Made by a program: the position numbers and the translations under genes. The notes beneath the pieces were generated by a model that was not told the origin of the DNA, did no database searches, and saw nothing but the letters and a program-made list of their open reading frames with translations. From contig NZ_KB893080.1 of the NCBI RefSeq assembly GCF_000373985.1, forward strand, positions 1 through 40,760: a DNA stretch of 40,760 nt. The letters are read 5' to 3'. This stretch comes from Desulfobacter curvatus DSM 3379 (lineage in GTDB: Bacteria > Desulfobacterota > Desulfobacteria > Desulfobacterales > Desulfobacteraceae). Below, in pieces: positions 1-7,109 of this stretch (position 1 is the stretch's first letter; each line of letters opens with the position of its first letter).

Positions 1-70
1 CCGATGGCAATTCTTTCAATGACCCAATGAATAGATTTTTATTCTCCAAGATATCAAAATTGATCTTCAC
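1..70 (-). CDS. Possible 5' end of an unidentified gene running off the window
   Basis: A minus-strand frame opens at a GTG (68-70) and stays open to the window edge, 23 codons. A purine-rich GGAGGA lies just upstream of the GTG, which is the main reason to consider it a start. The visible N-terminus (MKINFDILENKN...) matches no family I recognise. It would lie downstream of the truncated cyclophilin-like gene on the same strand. Too little is visible to confirm coding. Confidence 0.25.
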   Translation of the reverse strand, partial: MKINFDILENKNLFIGSLKELPS

Positions 71-128
71 AGCTTCCTCCACAGTTCTTCATGTAGGCCG
101 GAAGTGTATCAGATAAAAAAGACTCCGT

Positions 129-266
129 CTATAATTTTATATGTCGCTGTCGTGTTAAAGGCAGCTGGGCATATAGATCTTTGGCCGCAGCACTGCCGTT
201 CAGTTCAAACACGGTTATTTTGCCGTTTGCTATAACATTCACTCTCATGGTTCCCTTTCCTGACAT
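129..266 (-). pseudogene. Truncated cyclophilin-like fold protein (N-terminal fragment)
   Basis: The start is the ATG at 264-266, preceded by a good AGGAG ribosome site. The 45-residue product begins like small bacterial cyclophilin-like (beta-barrel) proteins: a short strand, then a conserved stretch reading FELNGSAAAKDLYAQLPLT. Family members normally run about 110-130 residues and continue after LPLT with a second set of strands; here seven unrelated residues and a stop follow. A deletion or frameshift has removed the rest, and I see no continuation in the 128 bases downstream. It is the last gene of the cupin/flavoprotein operon, 31 bases after the second cupin, where such genes often sit. 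Family assignment is from memory of the motif; non-function is inferred from length. Confidence 0.6.
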
Positions 267-297
267 TTTTTTAATCTCCTGAATTCCGTTTTCATTG

Positions 298-801
298 TTA
301 CTCAGACGGTAGTTGTCCGACTGAGGCAGTTCCTGATCTTCCAAGATATTGTTCGTTGGTCACTTTTTCTTTATAGATGACATTTTTGCACTCAAATACA
401 CCGGTAATGAGCAGGAGTGCCATGGGCGCATCCGGAGAGGCACCGTGCCAGTGTTCGGTGTCGGGCGGACACCAGATTACATCGCCCGCCTTGATTTCTA
501 AAATTTTACCATACCGCGTTCCGGTGCGGCCGACACCTGAGGTCACAATCATGTACTGTCCTGCAGGGTGAATGTGCCACGCTGTTCTTGCTCTGGGCTG
601 GAAGGTGCAGTGTGCACCTGAATATTGGGCCGTTTCATTGGGTGGAAACAGTAAGGATAACTGAACTTCTCCGGTAAATAATTCCTGGGGCCCTTTAAAG
701 ATTTTCCGGGTGTCGGCCCCAAAGACCGTCTGTTTCTCCACACTGTTTTTCGTTGTCTTTCCGAAATCGGAACACAAAAAACATTTTGTCAGGTTATGCA
801 T
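298..801 (-). CDS. Small cupin-domain protein
   Basis: A 167-residue single-domain cupin. Motif 1 is visible in the WHIHPAGQYMIVTSGVG stretch (metal-binding His pair and a later Gln), motif 2 in the GDVIWCPPDTEHWHG stretch (Pro pair and final His). Such proteins bind Fe, Mn or Zn in a beta-barrel and are found beside flavoproteins and carboxymuconolactone-decarboxylase-type genes; the substrate is unknown. I chose the ATG at 799-801, which overlaps the end of the flavoprotein gene by 8 bases, implying translational coupling; the frame is open further upstream but that part is antisense-like. It is clearly paralogous to the cupin at 2285-2752 in the same operon, suggesting an old duplication. 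The cytoplasm is likely since no signal peptide is seen. Confidence 0.85.
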   Translation of the reverse strand: MHNLTKCFLCSDFGKTTKNSVEKQTVFGADTRKIFKGPQELFTGEVQLSLLFPPNETAQYSGAHCTFQPRARTAWHIHPAGQYMIVTSGVGRTGTRYGKILEIKAGDVIWCPPDTEHWHGASPDAPMALLLITGVFECKNVIYKEKVTNEQYLGRSGTASVGQLPSE

Positions 802-1339
802 TTTTCCCCATGGTATACGCCTGATCAATGGCCGGGGTGCCTTTGACAAGACCGGGGTCCCAGATCCCGGTGACAGAGATGACGCCTTTCTCTTGGGTGC
901 CGGCCAGGCAGTTGGTATAAACCTGCAGGCTCTTGACCGCTCTGTCCACGGGCATCTGCCCGCCTGCAGCAGCAACAATGTAATAGACTTCCTTGTCCCT
1001 GATCATGGAATATATTGGACAGGTCCTGTCGATAAAGGTCTTCATCTGGGCATTCATCGCGTGAAAATAGACCGGGGTGGCCAAAACCAAAACATCTGCG
1101 GCCAGGATTTTTTTGAAAATGTCGTTCATGTCATCCTGCTGAACGCAGCTTCCCTGGTTGCTGATACAGGCGCAGCAACCCGTACAGTAGTTAATCTGCT
1201 GTTCTGACAACCGGATCTTTTCTGCCTGGTGGCCCGCTTCTGCGGCCCCCCGCATGAATTCATCACAAAGAAGATCCGAGTTCCCGCCCTTTCTCGGGCT
1301 TGCCGAAATTAAAAGTATTTTTTTGCTCATAGTATTCAC
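794..1339 (-). CDS. Flavodoxin-fold NAD(P)H-dependent FMN reductase / iron-sulfur flavoprotein family
   Basis: A 181-residue flavodoxin-like protein. The N-terminal SASPRKGGNSD loop is the FMN-phosphate site, ATPVYFHAMNAQMK is the second flavin loop. A compact Cys group (CTGCCACISNQGSC, about residues 52-65) resembles the iron-sulfur-flavoprotein subfamily, so it may carry a [4Fe-4S] cluster or a redox disulfide. It would transfer electrons from NAD(P)H to a quinone, azo or nitro compound, or an oxidised partner. It starts 1 base after the stop of the hydrolase gene and its end overlaps the next cupin, so it is within one transcript regulated, most likely, by the divergent AraC protein. ATG at 1337-1339 or the in-frame ATG three codons later are equally possible. 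Confidence 0.85.
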   Translation of the reverse strand: MNTMSKKILLISASPRKGGNSDLLCDEFMRGAAEAGHQAEKIRLSEQQINYCTGCCACISNQGSCVQQDDMNDIFKKILAADVLVLATPVYFHAMNAQMKTFIDRTCPIYSMIRDKEVYYIVAAAGGQMPVDRAVKSLQVYTNCLAGTQEKGVISVTGIWDPGLVKGTPAIDQAYTMGKNA

Positions 1340-1340
1340 T

Positions 1341-2295
1341 TTAACCCAGTGCTTTGGTAAAAAAGTCTGTCAGTTTATCAAAGGGGATCATATCGGTGCG
1401 GTCATACAGATCAATGTGTCTTGCACCGGGAACGACATAAAGCTCCTTGGGTTCTGCGGCATGCTCGTAGGCATCTTCGGAAAAATACCGGGAGTGGGCA
1501 TTTTCTCCGATAATGAACAGAACTGGCCTGGGAGAAATTGTCTCAATGTAGTTCAGGAGGGGGAAGTTCATAAAGGCCATGCCGCTGGTGACGGTAAAGG
1601 CGGCCGGTGCATTGGGGTGATGCCCCCGTTTCATGGCATAGAATTCAAAAAATTCACTCGTAATGGGGTCCAGGTCTTCGGGAATTGTCTCCTGGGGTGT
1701 GCTGGGGAATCCTGCCGGAATTTCAGGCAGGCCGTTTTCAAAATCTTTCCACCGCTGTTCACCAAGTGTAACCAGCGCCTGGCGGCGCTCTTCATCGGCC
1801 ATACCGTCCATCCAGCCGTTGCGGGTGACCCGGCTCATGTCATACATGCTTGCCGTTGCAACGGCTTTAATGCGTTGATCCACCTGGGCAGCCTTAAGTG
1901 AAAAACCGCCGCTGCCGCAGATGCCGATGGCCCCGATTCTGTTTCTGTCCACATAGGGCCGGGTGCCCAGAAAGTCTACGCCTGCACTGAAATCTTCAGT
2001 GAAAATTTCAGGGGATGATGTGCGCCGGGGTTCACCGCCGCTGGTGCCGTTATAGGATTCGTCAAATGCAATGGCTACAAAGCCCCTTTCGGCCATGGTC
2101 TGGGCATAGAGACCTGCACCCTGCTCCTTGACTCCGCCGTAGGGGGTTCCCACAACCAGTGCCGGGTATTTTTTGTGAAAGATCAATATTGCCGGGCAGA
2201 TATAGGTCCGCAGACACGCTGATGCCGAACCTGTTACGGTAAGAAACTTTTTCTACAATAACCTTGTCGCTTTTTGGAAAAATTTTATCCCACAT
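1341..2295 (-). pseudogene. Alpha/beta hydrolase (YcjY-like) with a single-base frameshift
   Basis: Two overlapping frames encode one protein. The first (2295 down to about 2175) starts with an ATG behind AGGAGA and gives MWDKIFPKSDKVIVEKV... to ADLYLPGNIDLSQK; the second (from about 2174 to 1341) picks up at KYPALVVGTPYGGVKEQ and runs to the normal C-terminus. They join if the A6 run (plus-strand T6, 2169-2174) is reduced to A5. The rebuilt protein of about 317 residues has the hydrolase nucleophile elbow region GICGSGG, in which Cys or Ser could be the nucleophile, and a C-terminal GARHIDLYD holding the probable catalytic His. The family is related to dienelactone hydrolase-like enzymes. 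The start overlaps the upstream cupin by 11 bases. Either a real inactivating mutation or a homopolymer sequencing error. Confidence 0.8.
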
Positions 2296-2752
2296 AGCAA
2301 TCTCCTAATTTATCGTATTCTTCGTCTGAAACCGGCTCCAGCCATTCGTTGGAGGCGCCTTCGGCCGGGACTTCCACCGCTACATGGGCGAACCAACTGT
2401 CCTTTGCCGCACCGTGCCAGTGCTTGGTTTCAGGCGGAATATTGACCACATCTCCGGCGCGTAGTTCTCTGGCCGGTTTTCCCTCTTCCTGGTACCAGCC
2501 GCGTCCGCCGGTTACCAGAAGGACCTGTCCCCCTTTGTGGTGAATATGCCAGAAGTTTCGGCAGCCCGGCTCAAAGGTAACGTTGCCGATGACAACCCGT
2601 TCCAGGGAGAGCATGTTAAGATAACTGGTCCCTGTGAAATAGCGGGCATAAGCCTCGTTTTTGCCGCCTTTTGGAAAAATACCTTCCCCGGTAAAAGGGA
2701 TGTCTGTCTGTGACGGGATTGAAGTTTTGCTGTTTTCGTTTGATGCGTTCAT
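2285..2752 (-). CDS. Small cupin-domain protein, first gene of the operon
   Basis: A 155-residue cupin with motif 1 in FWHIHHKGGQVLLVTGGRGW and motif 2 in AGDVVNIPPETKHWHG, which supply the usual three His and one Gln/Glu metal ligands. The start ATG at 2750-2752 has a strong AGGAGG site 5-6 bases upstream. It heads a minus-strand operon continuing into the hydrolase, flavoprotein and second cupin, and faces away from the AraC regulator gene. The C-terminal extension EWLEPVSDEEYDKLG resembles the VTNEQYLG end of the second cupin, supporting paralogy. Function in the operon (isomerase, thiol or quinol chemistry) cannot be read from sequence. Confidence 0.87.
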   Translation of the reverse strand: MNASNENSKTSIPSQTDIPFTGEGIFPKGGKNEAYARYFTGTSYLNMLSLERVVIGNVTFEPGCRNFWHIHHKGGQVLLVTGGRGWYQEEGKPARELRAGDVVNIPPETKHWHGAAKDSWFAHVAVEVPAEGASNEWLEPVSDEEYDKLGDCYVG

Positions 2753-3240
2753 ATTGCCTCCTAATAAAAATATAGTCTTGTTTCGAAAAAATGTTTTTTG
2801 TGTTTTACTTTGCGTCGGTATTCAAAACCTGTTCAAGGACACCTTTGGCATTTGTCGCTACCTCAGGGCCGCATACCAGTTCTAAAGGGAATGATTCGAT
2901 CCATACCTGTTTTGAATTTATGGTTAAGGATACACCACCCTAAAGAAGAGTGAATAGCCTGATCGTTTCTAATAATTGCCTGTTTGTCCAAAACCTTGAA
3001 TTCATTGTTGAGTCCAAGAGGGAAAAATTGTAAAAACGCATCATTGCATTTTAATATATATTCTTGGTAACCATCCGGTTGGTCAAAAGAATTCATAAGG
3101 TATGCCGTGCGGTTGATACCAGAAGTCCGGAAGGTTGATGTGGCACACATTGCCCAATAATATATACGTTCCAACAAAGTATTTGTGGGCAAAATACGGC
3201 TGTGTTAGGATTTAAAGAATCAAGAACAAGGAAGGTGGCA
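2753..3240. promoter_or_regulatory. Divergent intergenic region between cupin operon and AraC gene
   Basis: The 488 bases separate two divergently transcribed units and must hold both promoters and probably the AraC-protein sites. The part near 2760-2810 is AT-rich and follows the cupin ribosome site. A minus-strand open frame of 109 codons (2863-3192) starts with TTG, lacks a convincing ribosome site and matches nothing I recognise; I treat it as non-coding or a gene remnant. I could not define a -35/-10 pair with confidence. Confidence 0.4.
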
Positions 3241-4176
3241 ATGGATGAAAATAATGTAAATTCGGTGGAGATGCAGGAAAAAATATCGGATGCATCCCTG
3301 GCACTGGCAAAAAGTCTTGCCCGGTGGACAGGGGATGAAAACCAGGTGGATACAAAAATTCCAGGCCTCCGGCTAAGTCGGTGGACGACTCCGACAGAAC
3401 CGACAAGCTATACACTTGAATCAAGCATCTGCCTGATCGCCCAAGGGAGCAAACGGGTCCTGCTGGGAGAAGATGCCTACGTGTATGACGCAACCCATTT
3501 TCTCATAACATCCGTAGATTTGCCGGTTGTGGCCAACATCATTGAGGCGAGCAGTGAAAAACCCTATCTGGGGGTGATATTGGAAATTGATTTAAAAGAA
3601 GTCTCCCAACTTACCGTAGACAGCGGCCTTCCGGTGAGCCGCTCCGGACAGGCGCAAAAAGGTATGGCTGTGGGCCGGCTTTCACTGCCCCTGCTTGAGA
3701 CGTTTCAACGCCTGATTGATCTTCTGGCGGAAGAAGAAAATATAAAAGTCCTTGCACCGCTGATCAAGCGGGAAATTTTTTTTCGCCTGCTCACATCGGA
3801 TCAAGGGCCCCGTCTTCAGCAAATAGCGGCTTCAGGAAGCCACAGCCATCAAATTTCACGGGCCATATCCTGGCTGAAAAATAATTATACCCGCCCCCTT
3901 CGTGTAAACGAACTGGCAGCCAGCGCCGGTATGAGCAAATCAGCATTTCACAACCACTTTAAGGTAATGACCTCAATGACTCCGCTGCAATTTCAAAAAC
4001 GGTTACGATTGAATGAGGCCCGGCGGTTGATGTTAACGGAAAATATGGATGCCATGACAGCAACATTTGAGGTCGGTTATGAAAGTGCCTCCCAGTTCAG
4101 CCGGGAATACAGCCGTCTGTTCGGCGCTCCTCCCTTACGGGATATCAATCGCTTACGCCAAACAGCTTCTGTTTAA
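3241..4176 (+). CDS. AraC-family transcriptional regulator (AraC_N type)
   Basis: A 311-residue regulator. The N-terminal half (about residues 30-190) matches the AraC-type regulator N-terminal cupin-like domain, with the SICLIAQGSKRVLLGEDAY stretch characteristic of this group. The C-terminal 100 residues hold the double helix-turn-helix: first helix pair at VNELAASAGMSKSAFHNHFK, second at ATFEVGYESASQFSREYSRL. I chose ATG 3241 because GGAAGGTGG lies 4-12 bases upstream; an upstream in-frame GTG at 3202 lacks a site. It diverges from the cupin/hydrolase/flavoprotein operon, which it most likely controls; homologues commonly sit beside oxidoreductase genes. The inducer is unknown. Confidence 0.9.
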   Translation: MDENNVNSVEMQEKISDASLALAKSLARWTGDENQVDTKIPGLRLSRWTTPTEPTSYTLESSICLIAQGSKRVLLGEDAYVYDATHFLITSVDLPVVANIIEASSEKPYLGVILEIDLKEVSQLTVDSGLPVSRSGQAQKGMAVGRLSLPLLETFQRLIDLLAEEENIKVLAPLIKREIFFRLLTSDQGPRLQQIAASGSHSHQISRAISWLKNNYTRPLRVNELAASAGMSKSAFHNHFKVMTSMTPLQFQKRLRLNEARRLMLTENMDAMTATFEVGYESASQFSREYSRLFGAPPLRDINRLRQTASV

Positions 4177-4349
4177 TTCTCCTTTTCAATATTGTACAGC
4201 AGCGCCGAATGGGGCCAGCTACCGGTTTCCTTACTGCAGAATTCATGGGCATCGGGGGCATGTTTGGAATCCCTTGCCACTATCATATGCTGTCAGGGTC
4301 GATACTGGTTCGGAAGAAAAACAGCTATCATATTTTTTCTCAGAATTGT

Positions 4350-4655
4350 TCACAGCCATCCTTTTTCTTTTGCTGCTCTTTTCAGCTCTTCTGTAGGCTC
4401 TATGTCTTTTTCTTTGCATAGTTCAAACAGTTGTCTTTGTTGTTTTTTGATATCTGATTCAGCCTCGGTCCTACCGAAGTACTCCAGCTTCACAGGAAAT
4501 TTTTTAATATTATCTTGATTTTTATCATCAAAAAGATTTAGTCTGCTTTCTTTTTTATTCAGACCGATAATATTTCCGATTGACCATTCAGGATAGGTAC
4601 TTTCCAGAATTTTATGCCAATAAGTGTATTTTTTTTTTCCAGTATCTATCACCAT
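4350..4655 (-). CDS. Hypothetical protein, about 101 residues
   Basis: Charged small protein with a Lys/Glu-rich C-terminal helix (LKRAAKEKGWL end) and no signal peptide or membrane segment. The ATG at 4653-4655 sits about 9 bases after AAGGAAA; another ATG three codons upstream overlaps that site. The composition and the ribosome site support a real gene, but I recognise no family. It is convergent with the AraC gene and lies downstream of the QueG-like gene with about 110 bases between, so it may be separately transcribed. The 173 bases between it and the AraC gene hold nothing I can define. Confidence 0.5.
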   Translation of the reverse strand: MVIDTGKKKYTYWHKILESTYPEWSIGNIIGLNKKESRLNLFDDKNQDNIKKFPVKLEYFGRTEAESDIKKQQRQLFELCKEKDIEPTEELKRAAKEKGWL

Positions 4656-4766
4656 TTTCCACATTTCCTTTCTTGATTTTCACAGCAGATTTATACTCTC
4701 CTTTATGGAGAAATCATCACTGCTATGTGAGGATCTTTAATTATAGTCACAACATCCTTTGCATAC

Positions 4767-5690
4767 TCAGGCGAGGGGAGGGGGAGGTGGCGGAAGTTCC
4801 CCCTTCTCATAGGCTTCCCGAGCCTTTCTTACTGGTATGCGGGTCTCACAAGGTACGCCAACTTGGCAGAGACCGCAGCCGTAACCTTCATAGTTATATG
4901 TTTTTTTGACATACTCACTGGAAGCTATTAGGTGTTGACGGCAGGTTTCCTTGTCGTGCCCGGAAGTTGTAAGCGCTCGAACCGGGCAGCGGTCAATACA
5001 TTTTCCGCAGGAACCATCAACAAAGAAAAGACACCAGGCGCGGTGATGGTTATAGTATCTGACCGAAGGCTCAATTTTTATTTTTGCCACCACAGACCCG
5101 ACTCTCATCGCTTTACCTTTGGGAGTAATCAGGCCATCGCAAAGTCCAAACGTACCAAGGCCCGCAGCATAGGCTGCATGACGTTCCGACCATGATGAAG
5201 CATATCCGTAATTCTTAGAATTCACCCAAGCCCAATTAGGCGTCAGCATTGGCGCGACTGCAGGATAGCCCTCATCGGTCAGCGTCTTGGCAACATGCGT
5301 TCTAAGAGCGGCATTGAAATTTTCGCCTTCAATGCGAACCCTTGCCCAGCTCTCGGCGGGGAATTTTTTTGCTTTTCGATTCATATCCCGGACAGCTTTG
5401 CGTTGGGGTAAAACCCAGGATATAACCGTAAGTTCCTCCGGTGTGGCTAAGCTTTTGGGGTGATATTGATTATAAATCTCCAATGGAGTCCAGTGAAAAG
5501 GGCCAACATACTCCTTGTATTCCTGAAAGATGGGATCTGCCCCTGAGGCGAATCCGACCAACGCCTCATCCCAGGCAGGGGAATTGTCTTTGTTTTGCAA
5601 ATTGTTAAGAGGGGATTCGGATAGGAAACGTTCCACTAAACCGGTGATCCAGACAGACAGATTTTCTTTTTTGGGCATAAGCATCCTCAT
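4767..5690 (-). CDS. QueG-like (epoxyqueuosine reductase-related) iron-sulfur protein
   Basis: A 307-residue protein related to epoxyqueuosine reductase and other double [4Fe-4S] reductases. The stretch SERHAAYAAGLGTFGLCDGL (about 168-187) is the QueG-like substrate/cofactor region. Ferredoxin-like ligands follow: C228-x2-C231-x3-C235-P, then C250, and C272-x2-C275-x5-C281. The spacing is not that of a textbook CxxCxxCxxxCP pair, so at least one cluster may be atypical. It ends in a run of six Pro. Three Met codons crowd the start; the third (residue 5) is also plausible as AGG lies 9 bases before it. It begins 17 bases after the glycosyltransferase gene on the same strand, so it may be the last gene of the rSAM cluster rather than a tRNA-modification gene. 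A true QueG role is doubtful. Confidence 0.7.
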   Translation of the reverse strand: MRMLMPKKENLSVWITGLVERFLSESPLNNLQNKDNSPAWDEALVGFASGADPIFQEYKEYVGPFHWTPLEIYNQYHPKSLATPEELTVISWVLPQRKAVRDMNRKAKKFPAESWARVRIEGENFNAALRTHVAKTLTDEGYPAVAPMLTPNWAWVNSKNYGYASSWSERHAAYAAGLGTFGLCDGLITPKGKAMRVGSVVAKIKIEPSVRYYNHHRAWCLFFVDGSCGKCIDRCPVRALTTSGHDKETCRQHLIASSEYVKKTYNYEGYGCGLCQVGVPCETRIPVRKAREAYEKGELPPPPPPLA

Positions 5691-5707
5691 GTTTTCTGGT
5701 ATTTTTT

Positions 5708-6442
5708 TTAGTGATAGTACGCTTTTAATTTTTCAGGGCTGACCCCGATATAAAAGAGCAGTTGAAGCATCCAGTTGCGGAGGGTCGTATATATCATGCC
5801 TTCCTTTTTCCAGCGCCGGGCCGAGGTAACCACCGGATCTGAAATGAAGTGAATTTTATACCCCTTTTTTCTGAGTCTGAGCATGATGTCCACATCTTCC
5901 ATCAGTGCAATCGATTTATACCCGCCCAGTGCCCAAAAGCATTTCGCTTTAACGAATATGGCCTGATCTCCAAAAGGGATGCGGGTGATCCGGGAACGCA
6001 GAGTCGCTCCTTTTTCGATGATGCGAAAACCTGGATGGGACGCACCAATGGCCAGATCAAATGCGCCGGCGGCGACACCCTTGCCCCGGCAGACGTGGAG
6101 AATTGTTTCAACCGCATTTGCAGGCAGAACGGTATCTGCATGGAGAAACAGCAGCAGATCTGCGGTTGCGGTTCTGGCCCCATGGTTCATCTGCGCGCCC
6201 CGGCCCGCTGGCGATGCTGTTTTGATAACATCCGGGTCTTTGATCGCTTTAAGGGTGCGTTTTCCCGGGTCCCCATCCACCACAATAATTTCTGTGGCCC
6301 ACAACAGTTGCGATGCCGATGATTTAAGGTCGGCAATGGTCCGGTTAATGCGATCCGCTTCGCCGTATACCGGTATAATAATGGAGATCACGGGTCTCAA
6401 TGGATTGAGGCACCTGACGTTGATCTGTTTTCGCCGACTCAA
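5708..6442 (-). CDS. GT2-fold glycosyltransferase, 'rSAM/selenodomain-associated transferase 2' type
   Basis: A 244-residue family-2 glycosyltransferase. It shows the ISIIIPVYGEADRI nucleotide-sugar loop, EIIVVDGDPG, FLHADTVLP (the DxD-like metal site as HAD) and IPFGDQAIFV. These match the TIGR04283 group, which occurs next to radical SAM proteins of the arsenosugar/selenodomain type. The start is TTG at 6440-6442, inside a TTGA overlap with the stop of the preceding transferase gene, with AGGGA about 9 bases before; no ATG fits ahead of the first beta strand. Coupled translation with its partner transferase is likely. It probably adds or rearranges a sugar on the product of the fusion enzyme; acceptor unknown. 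Confidence 0.85.
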   Translation of the reverse strand: MSRRKQINVRCLNPLRPVISIIIPVYGEADRINRTIADLKSSASQLLWATEIIVVDGDPGKRTLKAIKDPDVIKTASPAGRGAQMNHGARTATADLLLFLHADTVLPANAVETILHVCRGKGVAAGAFDLAIGASHPGFRIIEKGATLRSRITRIPFGDQAIFVKAKCFWALGGYKSIALMEDVDIMLRLRKKGYKIHFISDPVVTSARRWKKEGMIYTTLRNWMLQLLFYIGVSPEKLKAYYH

Positions 6443-7107
6443 AGCTTCAGTCCCTGTTTTAAGAGGTACCCGGTTGTGTGTACGGCCGTTTTGCCGGCCG
6501 GATCAAGGTTGAGAAAGCTCAAATCTTTTTGGGTATCAATGTCCTGCCACACGGGCAAAGTATAGTGTGAAACTTGATAGTCCATAAATTTGTTCAGTGT
6601 CAGATCAAATACCTGACTAGTTCCCCAGGGGATACCATGGAATATTTGGGGGATAAATCTTTTGGCAGAGAACCCGATCAGATAATATCCGCCATCTTGG
6701 CTTGGGCCGATGGCCGCACTGCACTGGCCCAGGCTCTTAAAGGCCGTGTCAATTATATGAGACGGCAGATCCGGTAAATCAGACCCGATGAGAACAGCGC
6801 TTTCATACCCGGCGGTAAAGGTGTCGGCAAGGGCATTTTCCATTTTGTCTCCCAGGGTGGCGCCCTTTTGGGGGAAAAAATCCAAATCGTCTCCCAGCCA
6901 AGACCTGATACGGCCAAAGGCGTTTTCCGGATGGTAGTACACCCGTAAGGCCCAGGGGGTTGATCGAACCATATCCAGAACGTCCATCACAAAGCAACGG
7001 TATAACGCCAGGGCGGCTGTGTCTCCCACACCCTTTGCCAGCCGCGTCTTGACACGGCCTTTTTCAGGGGATTTGATGAAAATGATGACAGCGTTGTTTT
7101 TTGTCAT
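6439..7107 (-). CDS. DUF2064 nucleotidyl/glycosyl transferase, 'rSAM/selenodomain-associated transferase 1' type
   Basis: A 222-residue protein of the TIGR04282/DUF2064 group. The N-terminal FIKSPEKGRVKTRLAKGVG is the nucleotide-binding loop of GT-A-like nucleotidyltransferases; GSDLPDLP provides the metal-binding Asp, and GPSQDGGYYLIG the sugar-nucleotide region. The ATG at 7105-7107 follows the stop of the radical SAM fusion gene after 2 bases, with AAGGTG about 6 bases upstream, and its end overlaps the next transferase gene. In arsenosugar loci the same pair of transferases flanks a radical SAM enzyme and an arsenite methylase; here the two activities are in the single gene immediately upstream. 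Exact reaction unknown. Confidence 0.87.
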   Translation of the reverse strand: MTKNNAVIIFIKSPEKGRVKTRLAKGVGDTAALALYRCFVMDVLDMVRSTPWALRVYYHPENAFGRIRSWLGDDLDFFPQKGATLGDKMENALADTFTAGYESAVLIGSDLPDLPSHIIDTAFKSLGQCSAAIGPSQDGGYYLIGFSAKRFIPQIFHGIPWGTSQVFDLTLNKFMDYQVSHYTLPVWQDIDTQKDLSFLNLDPAGKTAVHTTGYLLKQGLKL

Positions 7108-7109
7108 TT

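Noticed and set aside
2863..3192. 109-codon minus-strand open frame between the cupin and AraC genes
   Set aside because: TTG start, no convincing ribosome site, no recognised family; lies in a region that must hold two promoters.
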